Assembly (NCBI GenBank): GCA_002633005.1 | Contig: NMRA01000251.1 | Coordinates: 187,997 to 251,996, forward strand | Source of the DNA: Phoronis australis | Taxonomy: Eukaryota > Phoronida > Phoronidae | DNA: 64,000 nucleotides | Reading direction: 5' to 3' | Part shown: piece after piece, positions 22,501 to 34,500 of the stretch | Layout: each line of letters opens with the position of its first letter | Position numbering within the stretch: the stretch's first letter is position 1 | The notes under the pieces: model-generated | The model's input: only the letters and a program-made list of their open reading frames with translations | Told to the model about the DNA's origin: nothing | Databases searched by the model: none | Made by a program: the position numbers and the translations under genes

Positions 22501-25500
22501 ATTGAGGAATAAATTGTGTAAAACGTTTTACTGAAAAGTTAGTCTGTTTTTATGGATCACATTCTAACATTTAAGCGGCACGCACGGAAAAACACGTCTC
22601 CTCATTTTTAGACGTAATCAGCGAAATGGCGCAGGTGCCACGTACGTGGACACAAATTTGTCTAGTTTTAGCGTTTCTTAAACTATTGTCGTGCAATCCT
22701 TTACACAGAGTGAGAGAAGAGCTGGGGAGATTAAATGAACTTGAAAATTCGAAACTGGTAAGATAAAATGTTGAAATCAAAACTCAAATGTTTACAGATT
22801 AACGTGCACGAAATGTTTGCACTTCTTCAACATGAAATGTCACGGTAATTTGTCGCCGGATAAAAAGTTGAGTCTCTCGACAGAAAGCGTAGCGTTGGCG
22901 CTGCTGTTTAAGAAAAATCAGTAAGGAGACAAGCACTGTACTTTCAAAGACCACTTCTGTGCTCTCGCTTCAAAAATGCAGACATCCGACAAGAGTTTTC
23001 TTTAGTAAACTAAGCGTCGTTAATTAAACTCTAATGTTAAAACAAAACAACTATTACTATATGTAACATCACCAATTATTACATAATTAGCTGTTGCAAT
23101 TGGTGTTTGAATATCAAATGAACTTATATGAAAACCATTCGTCGGTTGTATAATCATTCATGGTGCATTACTGGCTGCTATATAGGTCCTTATCGACATA
23201 ATATTGTATTTAGACAAATACAACTTACAAAACTACTCAGTAAAAATACATTTTTTGTCTGAAATGGCGAAACATGTATAGTACGTTTTCACTGTGTCAT
23301 TAATTGGATTATTGGATCACGTCTCTATAGTCAAAAGTTGTGAAACCTGCAGAATTCGATTTTTAGGCGTAAACGTCTGTCACGTGACCATGCATTTTGT
23401 TAACATTTATCAGTAAATAAACGTGCATTGTCTTGTACTGTACGATTAATGGAAAATTTCCAGATTGAAAATCGCCTGAAAGAAGAGTATGAACACAACA
23501 GACAGGTTAAAGTTGACAAAGCAGGCGTGTCGGTGAGTAATTAATATGTACCTTTTTGCATGAGCCTTTGGGTTTCAAAATAAGATACAATGTCACACTG
23601 TTCATATTGGCAGGATCTGGAGTACCGAGAGCGCGAAAGCGCTTGATCCCAGATTTAATTACTACATAGTGCTTGTTCATTAATCTCCCAATCAGTCCCT
23701 CCCATTGTTTGACCGAGTTAAGATCTTTATTTTTTTATTTTTTTGACATCGGGTGGAATAGAAATTCTTCCGCGTTAGCAGTCGCAGCCACTGACGTCGT
23801 AGGTCGCGGATTCTTCTTCGCAGAAGGGAAATGTATGGAATACAATGTCCTTCAACGAGGGATATTCCCGAGTTCTGGCTTTTTCCTTAATCTTTAGTAC
23901 ATTCCATCCTACAACAGTGAAAATTTGCCGAAATTATGATAACAGGCAAGGTATTAGAACGCTGTGTATGTACACCAGTAGGTTGAAACCTCCCGCACGC
24001 GTTGCATGGAATCGGTAGATGGCGCTTAACGCGTGTCCACCAAATGATCGCAGTCAGGCAACAAAGCGAATTTCAATGTAGCATGAATTTTCGAATGTCA
24101 GATATTGGGAATTAGGACTAAGGTATATACCACGCTAATTTCCATACGTGAAAATCGCGACTCTTAGCAATGTGAAGACGGAAGTCGACATTGAAACATA
24201 TGTTTGTTTGCAAAAATGCTTGCATTCGTGTAGTCGTCAAGAATTGTCACCCTAAGGAGGCCCTCTCAGTTTCTTAGATAGGTAAACATTGTAAAGGGAG
24301 ACGTCTACCTCTGGTCAACACTGATTTCGGTCCCCGAAGTATTCGCTGATTCAGACATGTCTTAGGCTACAAACTATTGGCAAACGTGTACCTTCTTGCA
24401 ATTCCAGAAAACATGGTGTCTCACGCTGTGCGAAATTCATGTTTCAGAACAACACGGCATCAAGATTAGACCAGCGATAGTTTATGATAAACAAATGTTT
24501 GCCTGGATAAATTTCAGATAAAGAAGCTCAAATCAAAGGAAGGCAATTGGACCCACAAGCTTAATCTATTGGAGGAGGACGACATTGATCAGTGGTTTGA
24601 AAATGTAGGTGTTGTTTTAGAAAAGTAGGTGCCCATTGCCTACACTTACTTTTGGTGCCCAAATGTCACTGCTTTGTTGTCACAAAACTGTACACTTTAC
24701 GGGGCAGGTTAGATGTTTATTTGACATTAAATAGCTTTGTTGTTGATGGATTGAAAAAACAGCAGTTCGCAGACGATAAAGTCAGTATTTCGTTTAAAGG
24801 ATACCAAATCCGAATTTGGCTTTTAACAGATACGTCCAGATCTCTGAAACAAAATAATGCTTTGTAACCCTCGGCAATCCTCAAAAGATTGGAGAAAAAA
24901 ACGAAAATTCCTTTCAAAGTTTGCTAAACGGGCAAGAGTGGCCTACGCTTTTAACGAGTTTCAATGCAACTGTAGGAAAAAAAAACACCCACCAATGACC
25001 ATTATGTCCAAATGGTGAGATAGGAGGGCTGAATTTTTAGTTGATCCAAGGTTTTGTATTTCAAGAATGACGCCAATGATGCATTTGCAGGTGGCAGAAC
25101 GTTGATTAGTTGAAATCATGAAAAAAGATTTTAATATCCGTTTAAGAATGTGGAACACTGTAAAACCCACAAACGATGATTTGAAAAAAAATTCAATCTC
25201 AATACTGTTGGCAAAGAGCAACAATTCCATAATAACCCGACGCAGGTTTTTTGTTTTTGAATGCTTAAAGTTTTCTGAAAAAATGGCCAGTTATAGCAGT
25301 TCTTATGAAACAAACGCTACATGAAGTTTTTCGATCGAGTATTGTTCATAATACATCAAAATTCCTAGACGCGATCAAGAATAAGCTTTTGTGATAATGT
25401 AGACATTTGAATCGCAGAACCGTGGACAAAATTTCTAACGAGTTGTAGTTGCGATTAATGTTTTTGCACTCTAAACACTTTTTCTCCATTTACCAGGCAG

Positions 25501-28500
25501 AAGATGAAGGAAAATCCAAAAGAGAAGCTCTGCTTGCAGACGACACCAAATTGTGGTTGAGTGAGAAGTCTGCAATTCCATACGTTATAGACAAAAAGAG
25601 TTGGAGTAAGTGATGTTCAGTAAAACGTGCTCATCAGATGCTGGCGTGCGCACGTGAGAGAAAAAAACAATGGCTGCACTTGATTTACATTTACTAAACT
25701 TATTAACGCTGCTTATACCGAACTTGCTACCAAAGGCGTTTGATTAGTTTCTGATACGCAATTGGTCACTAAACAGCCAATCAATTATTTAGGACACACT
25801 AATTTCCTTTTCCGGCTGTTTCGTCTGAGTAAACATGGTCGCAGTGTTTTTTTATTTTTATTTCGATCGTATCGCAAGCGGAAGAACCGTGGTGAAATCT
25901 TACAAAGAGAGAATCAACAGTAATAGAGTAGATAGAAGAAATTTTTAACGAGAAAATAAAACTACAAAACTCACAGCCCATTCTCTCTTACCGACGTCAT
26001 CATCATCAATTACTTTAATTTAGGTCAACCCTAAAATCTCCCAACTTTCACATGCCAAATGTTTAAAAGAAAATTAAGTTGAGACTCGTAACGGATAGAA
26101 AGCAAACCTGATGGAATCCAAATTCTCTACCCGAGATCCCCGTTTTTATGTGCAGTTCTGCGCTGAAAATGTTCCAAACTACGCTAATTTAAACCATTAA
26201 AAATGTAAAATGAAATTTGCGCCATCGGAAGTGCCAAATTTGGAATTTACGTAATAGACACCCCTATTCAATGAACTAGGCCAGTCGTTCCTGCAAAATT
26301 GTGATATGTTCATCTCACGACCCATCCAATAGACGGTGTTCCAGTCACATTAGTGCCTTGCAAATCTTGGGATCAGTAAGACTGTTCAAGATATCTCGTC
26401 GGTTCCCTGCGTGCCGCTAGGCTGGAGCCAGCACTTCATTTTCCTCGGGAATTTTTTTTACACCGGCATTTCTGAATGGTTGGCCGAATTCTCAACAGGC
26501 AGCGCTTTACGCAAACAAACTGCCATCACTGATGCAGGAAGTGTAAATTTGGTCTGTTGTACAAAAAATTCCGTGCTTAAAATTCATGTTCAAGAAATGT
26601 AAATCCCAGAAAATTGTGGTTGCTTCTTTTCGGAGTGCATTTTTGTACTGTCGCTGACTTTAGTTTACGTTGTGGTCCTGTATCCATACAATGTGAACAA
26701 CACACCTGTTACAGTAAGTCTGCCGGATGAAGGCGTGTTTATTGTACATGTATTAGCTTTAAGTACGCAGCTATTACATATTGGGCCTACTGCAGAAACG
26801 AAATAGTTGCTTCTAAGCCACTTGCATGAAAAGGCAAAAAATTGTTCATAGTCCGCCATTTTCCCACTGTGTTGTAAAGCTAACCAATGACTGCCGAGGT
26901 TACATCAACTACTAAAGCGCCTGCTACCTGCGAGCTAGCTACCACGCGGCACGCGGGGAACTACCGAGTTCAAGATATATCATGCTCTTTACTTTCAAGC
27001 ACGTGATCAAACTAGCTTCTTTCACGTGATTCTTTCGTCTCTGGGACTCACACTAGGTGTATCCGTGAAGAGCGAACCCAGTGTAGCCAACCAAATGCCA
27101 TTGAATACCGGATAAGTCTGAGAAACGATGTTACTCTGCGTCAACTTAAGTTATCGTTATAATGCTCCACGAGCTCAACTTAAGTATGGCAAAAGCGTCC
27201 TGCATAATTGCAGAAGATTCTACAACATATTCTTTTCATTGAGTTCCCGATGACAAATAGATGATATTGTTGCCGGCACGAGCCAAACAATCACCAACGG
27301 CTTTGCCGGAAAGACAAACGTTAAGCAAAGCAACACACTCGCGACTTGTTGAAATCCAGTAAAAAATTATAACCCCAGTCCTACCAAAACAGTGAGTTTT
27401 ATTCAGATGGAAAAATATTTAAACAGCTAAGTACCGTGACTTAATGTTACATGACACTTCTACAACAAGATTGGGTGTACTGGACAGCTATTCATTCCAT
27501 GGCACTCTGACTAACGATAGGGTAAACTTTTAACACTCGATGAGGCAGCGCAAATTCTTGTTGGTAGCCACTAGTGTTCCGGCTCACGGACATGTAAATA
27601 CACGTTCAACCGTGCAGTTAGCGAGGCCATGTGTCCGCTACACACCGATGCCGTTCCACACAGATCAATGCAACTCAATCGCATCAGGTACTTGTAAATA
27701 AAAAACGAAATATCTGCGCTATGTTTGAAGACAAATTCTTCAGTGGAAAGGTTTTAAAATGATCTTGATGTTTTCAGCGCCATTACGTAAATCGATAATT
27801 TACAATGAAAATGACCGGGCTTGTTATAAAACTATGTTTCTTCTAACGTTTGTATCTATGTGTACAAATGACGATCGAAGGATGCATAAGCGCATGCCTA
27901 GATTGACTGGAAGCTACACTTTGATTAAAATGTCGGAACTACATTGTATCTACTTCAAAATCATCGTTTGTGTGCTCAGTTTCTGTCTAGGACAGGGCAA
28001 GACTGACGTGTTCGATTTTGAAAGATATAACATGATGAAGACCCCCTTACAGAATGCTTTCTCATACATGTACGAGTTGACGCCTTCTTGTCTCTTCTGC
28101 AGCCATGTTGAAATTATTTGACAGCATCACGAAACTACCAATCTCATTTCGGTACACAACCACTAACCCAAAAACAAAGATGGTCCAGTTTCCCGATAAT
28201 CAAGAAATCAATTCCTTTTTATTTTTTTCTTCTGTTAAAGACAAAGTAGTGTCAATTTCGGTACATCGCTGACTGGGTAAAGAAAACAACAATGGTTTTA
28301 AGTCGACTTGACATGTTTCGGTGTCATTTATTCAAACACCATCATTATCAGTGGCCACCTAACTAGGCCCAGCTACAAGTAATGGAGCACAGATACAGTC
28401 ATTTACAAGGAGTGACAATGAACTAGACCAACAATGACAACCTGTGGTGTGCCAGTTGCCTATTGAGATTGGGGTTGAACCAACTGATGTGTAGAGCCTC

Positions 28501-31500
28501 ACGAATTTTAAGCAACACTGTTGTTACTGTTTCGTTGGTCTATTATTGCAAAGTCATTGAAAGAGCACTGCTGATAACAATGATTAGAGCTCTGTAGGTG
28601 AATATTTACATGTACATGTGAACTTCTGTCAGAATTTAGATTTCCTTGGTCCTGGTTTTCAAATGGCGAACAGTTTCGCCTATACAACAGGAGCCACATC
28701 CAGCATAGATACTTTAAATTTGTACACTACCCTGGACTTTAGACCCATAGGAATTTTGTCCTTAGGGTTAAATAAATTCGACCGTTTTAGGGACTTGAAT
28801 GTTAAATTAACACAGTAATCATTCACCAATTTGTTGAGCATTCTCTCTTCTGATGATGGTGTTTGAATAAATGACACCAAAACATGTCAAGTCGACTTAA
28901 AACCATTGTTGTTTTCTTCATTATATTGAATTCTTTGTATATCGTCTGTCAATTTGTAGGTCTTGATGTTTTGGTGAGGTCTTAGCGTTACTGAACGGGA
29001 GACAAATATTAATTGGCTAAATTTCAATTGCAGGTGTAGGAGAAACAGAGCAAAATAATCTGGCCTCGATTATTCGCGGCGTCTTATCGAAGATCGAACA
29101 GGCTACCTGTTTGAAGTTTGCAGAACAGACTGCGCCCTCTGGTGCCTATATTGTATTCACGTGGGGATCCGGGTAACTATGAAAGGCAGCATTATATCAA
29201 ACAGTGAATGACAGAATTAACAAATAGAAGTCGTGCAATCAAATGACAATGTTTCAACCTAACTAGTAACATCACCGTAATCATGAATCTAAAAAATAAG
29301 TCTGGATTCCATTTTGTCGGGCAGTTACTTGGAACTCCTGGCCAATCCATATAACTAAATATGTCGCATATATCGCGCTGTTCCCCTAATATCTGAGCAA
29401 GAAATGCTATCTTCATCCACAGTTATAATCTGTAGTATAATTTTGTTTGACTTAGGATTGCTTTATGTTTTTTAATGGAACGTAAGGAGACTTTGTTACA
29501 TGTATTGCTGACAGCATTTCAATTGCATTGATGTACGAAGTGAGGTGCGCATTTTGAAAGACACTTGCAATTTTAATGAAATCCCAATCGTCTAAAATAC
29601 GACTGGGTACTGAAGTTGGCGTGTTAACGTGGAAGTTGGGAACCTTTTGCGCAGATCAGCGGGGGTATGTACATGTAACTTAAGTAGCCAAAACCAGACA
29701 TTGGTTTAAATGACTTTCTTAATTCAGTAATATTTTATTAATACATCGTTTTCTTACATTCACCGACACTGAGCCCATCGAAGTGTTTAATACACACTGC
29801 ATTGAATACCCGACTTTCCTCCTTTCTAGATGTACCTCTAGCGTCGGCCGGATAGGTAGTGCGCAGTACATCCGACTCTACTACAGTACGGGGCTTAGCT
29901 GCTTCACAGTAAGTCATTCAGCACCAATGGATTTAGTTGCACATCCTCGGGGAATGACGATACCTATTGTGGACGCTTCGGCGAAAGTGTTGCTTGTAAT
30001 TACGTTCGTAATAACAAAGTCTTCGCGCGTTTTTTGGCTACCGATATCGTTCACTCGTACTAACGTTCGTATTTAAAACCAAAACTTCGTTCGTGTTTTG
30101 CGAGCGAAATCTTTATGCCCAAAAATGGTTTGTATATGTACACTGTAGTTCATCTGTGCTCTGAAGAAGCTGAACGCTCGTATTTTTCGCTCGTAATTTA
30201 ACACTCGTAAGTTTAGCAAGTAGTGGTTAGATTTAAGTACTAGACCACAAGACCGCCAGCCATTAAACTAATAATCAGTTGATTTTTTTTTAATGCAAAT
30301 GGTTTGTTATTTAGATGTCTTGAATAAATAATGAGTGCATTTTCACCAGCATTTAGAAACTCTGCTACAATACATGTACTTCCGGAAAACCGTTTCAACC
30401 CATGCTTTTGGAATCTCATATGTCATCTGTGGCACTGTTAAGAATGAGAGGGAATGAAATTTGGCTTAAATATTGAAAAAAACGGTTTACGTCAACAAAC
30501 AAAATAAAATAACATAAAATAAAAAAAAATTCAGGCAACCTGTTGATTATACTTTTTGTTACTCATATATGTACTACAACAGACCTCTTTCAAATGCCTG
30601 GGATGGCTAGCGCAGCAAGTAAAAAAAATCAGTCAATCTTTGACATTTTTCAATGTTTTGCTCTTATATACTTTGCACCTTGAGATTTTACCTTCTGAAC
30701 ATTTTATAGCATGCGTAAAATACGAGCGTAGAGTTACGAGCGAGCAACTGCTTTAGAGCTCACGTGACCTACAAATCAATTTCTCATTTGATATATGCTT
30801 GTGATCGTAAAATGCGAGCGAAGTCTCGGTCGTAGTTACATGTACATGTACGAGCGTAATTATGCGCGACAATTTCGCCCGAACGGCCCCGACAGTTACC
30901 GGGTCAAAGTTTACTAGACTACTGTTTGTTAATGTAAGTGAGAGATGCGTCGCGTTTAGCACATACAAACAGAATGAGCAATAAGAATAGAGTAAATATT
31001 TGCAATCAAAACTTATACCTTATATTCTCATCCTTGATAAAATGCTTAGACGTTTTCGCTAGCAGCAAAGTGTCAGTGAACGGTCGCAAGAGTAACTTTT
31101 CCGAGCGCTTTGTTGGCGGTTCGAGTTAATCGTAAAACTAGTGCCGTTTTCATTATCACGTTTGTACCTTGGCCGCTTAGGATCCACATGCGAAGCGGTG
31201 AGAGGCCCATGCTTATTGGCAAATCAGTCAATTTATGGTACAATGTGAACGTCGGTTGGCATCAATTTTACTTAAACACTACTTGAGAGGTTACGAAACG
31301 AACTGACTGCTGGCGAAAACTGCCTTTTCCAGGCGCCGCTCGTCTGTCTGGCTGAAACGCTACACGATAATGTCATTTTAAATCATGTTGTCATGCAATA
31401 TAATTTACTTTGCACAATGGCTCCAACGCATGAATATGAATATGCTTTGAAGAAAATAAATAAAAAGTGAGCATTTAAAATGCAAACGCCGCAGAATTCT

Positions 31501-34500
31501 CGGGAACGTGGGGAAAAATAGCTCTGCAAAACCACTTCTAGATTTGTTTTGCAATAGAGCGGACTTTTTAAAGGTTCCTCATAGCCCCCTTCGAACATTG
31601 TACGCAAGCCTGGGAGGACAGATTGTGGGGAATCGTCCGTTTACGACGTTGGGTGGTGAATGGGAAATTTAGCTGTGAATTGTACGCAGAAGGGTTTTTC
31701 ACACTCCTTCGGTTTCGTTCTATCCGGGAATGGTCATTTTGTGTTGCAGTCAGGAATTATCGCTCACGAAACACTACACGCTCTTGGATTCGTTCACGAA
31801 CAGAGCAGAGACGACCGTGCGGGCCATTTAAAAATCTTGTGGGAAAACATACTGGAAACTAAGAAGCATAACTTCTACACAGTGGACACGAAGAATACTG
31901 GACCATTAGACTACCAGAGCTTAATGATGTACGGCGTACAGGTAATATTGGCAGAAGGAGACCCATGTTGCCTTTTACCGATGACCGGTGCCAACATTGA
32001 TTTCCCGAGGTCTCCCGAGATCTCTCGAGGTCTTCCTGCCCCATGCTGAAAATTGTACATGTACATGTATGATGGCTGACTTAAAATGCACCTTCCGCTT
32101 GCTGCTTTGATAACTGGCGCCAGTACTGGCAACATTGCTCAAAATTCTTGAGTTTTAGATGTCAAATTTGTGTTCCGATTTTCAAAATTCAATAACCTAA
32201 ACAGACACTCTTTTCACGACCTCTCAGGATATGTTAACTAAAAACATCCCTGGAGGGTTCATTCTTGGTCTTATTATCTAGATAACCATAACACCAGCAG
32301 CTTATGGCTCCCAGATTTGATGCCATTGCCTACAATTTCAAGGTGTCTTTGATTATAGTGACCGAATTCTTGATACACAAACCGATCGAGTTAGCCAATG
32401 GCGGCCGGTGAAGGTGTCATCGTGCATTCCTTTCATACCCAACGGATATTCATCAGTCTATAAATGTTTTAGTGATGTCGTCATCTGAAACTAAGCTCGA
32501 TTGTTGCTGTTTTGATTAACCCCCGTCATGTGCCCCACGATTATGCTGGGAACGTCAGGTTTGTATTCTTTGTGCAATGTGGAAAGGTTGGATTATGAAT
32601 TTGTTGTTAAGTAGTCAGTCGTGGAACATCGTCTCATAACGGATAGCATTGTAGAGGGCAGATGTATCAATGACCATATCATATCATATCAAACCGTGTT
32701 TTAAAATATTGTACAGTAAACTGCAGCGTTTGTGTTCCAGAGTTTCTCAGCGAACGGCAAGGATACCATTGAGCTGTCATCTTCCCCTGAATTGACGCGA
32801 CTAACGGGTCAAAGGTCATGGCTCTCGTTCTATGACGAGAAGTATGTCAACATTAGGTACAATTGCACAGGTTGGTGTTCTTTTGTTTATTGGTGTCAAT
32901 AAATGAAGGAGTATATTTACTGTAGGAATAATGACATTGCTTAAAAGGATTCTATACACTGTTTTGACGGTCTCAGCCAATCCTCTTTCTGTCGCCCGCT
33001 AATACACTGTACATCATTGGCGTTAGTCTTGAAATACGAAAGCGAAAATCAGCTGAAAAGCCATTAATTTACGTTTCGCAAATTACACAATATGATCCTT
33101 GGTGGGTGGTCTTTTCCCAAACTGGACTGGAAAATCGTTTTAGTATCTGTTATTAGACCAAAACCGGGTTTGATATCCTTTCAAATTACGCGTAGACTTA
33201 ACTTGTTGAATCAGGTAGTTCATCATGGGGTGGCTCACACAATTCCAAATTGAATGACGATCGCTAATGATGCCAATAAATCCCTTCGTATTCATGGTTG
33301 GTTGAAGTCTAATTCTTCAAAAGTTGTATATTATGGATTTTGTTCTTTCCTCACAAGTCCACAATGATTCTGACGTCATTTCCATTTAAGTCAAGGTGCC
33401 TACAAAGTCACACGTTACATTTTAGCCGGCTGTACTAATGACTGTAAAAATGATGGGTACAAGTTCAAGCAGAGTGACGGCACGTGCGTCTGTAAGTGCC
33501 CGCCGCTGTTCGAAGGGACCACTTGTCAAAAACTTAAAACTGACACAGGTAAGTCGAGTGTTCAGCATCGCTTGAAGGAGAATATTACTATTTGAGGCCT
33601 TTTTGATCAATGTGACATATTTTATCTGCTACAAAAGGTGATTTTGTGATGTTTTATTAACGTACGTGAGCGTTTTAAATGTAGTAGCTCGTCAAACCTG
33701 AAGCAAACTTCGGAACATCTCAGAAACGGCTTATTTGATTCATAATGAAATTTTCAGATCGATGTGAGAGATTTCTATTAAAATGTCCCCTTTTTGAATG
33801 AAGAGATATAGAAAGGTTATCATTTTTATGAAACATTTAAGTGGTATAAAACAAATGCGAAATGATATTTTAGCATTTTCGAGATCTCACCTTAAACATC
33901 AATGTCGATTCAAATCAAGTTATGCGTATCGTTTTTTGTTAAATGTTAATATAAAGGAAAGGCCACGGGATCAGTATATATTAAAGGGAAACGCAACCAT
34001 TTTCATATCATTTTATCAAAAATAAGGTACTTCGATTATCCCAGACATATATTTCACTTAATTTTAGCTTTTTGTAAGTTAATTCATTATTCCTCCTTTA
34101 CTCCGGAAGTGACATATTGGGAGGCAAGAATTTTGCGCCAATTTCTTTTGATATATTCTGACTGTGAGAGCTGTCGAGTCAGTAATAGTTATACCTCGGC
34201 TGTGACAAGTTCGGTCGTCGTATGCTTTTGTTTACGAGTAAGTCAACATGCCACACTGTTGCTGCGTATTGGGACGTGCTCATTATCGCCCAGCGTTTGT
34301 AAACAGCCCTTCTGCGATGTTGAGTAGAGGGAGTGAATACAGACACAGTTCGACACCAAGTGAAGAGGACAGTCCAATCAATAGATCGGTGAATCAAACT
34401 TTGATAAGTTTATTGAAGATTTGTCTAAAGTATTGGAGCTCTTTAGAAGGTGCCTGGTGTGTGGCGAAGGAGTCACACAGGGGGATGTAAGCAGTTTGTG

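Larger units (their letters stand above)
25606..29033. other. 3.4-kb intron 4 of the astacin gene
   Basis: Apart from the Penelope-like relic at 28281-28918, no exon or recognised repeat was found here. The 120-residue open frame at 27759-28121 has no family similarity. Confidence 0.45.
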
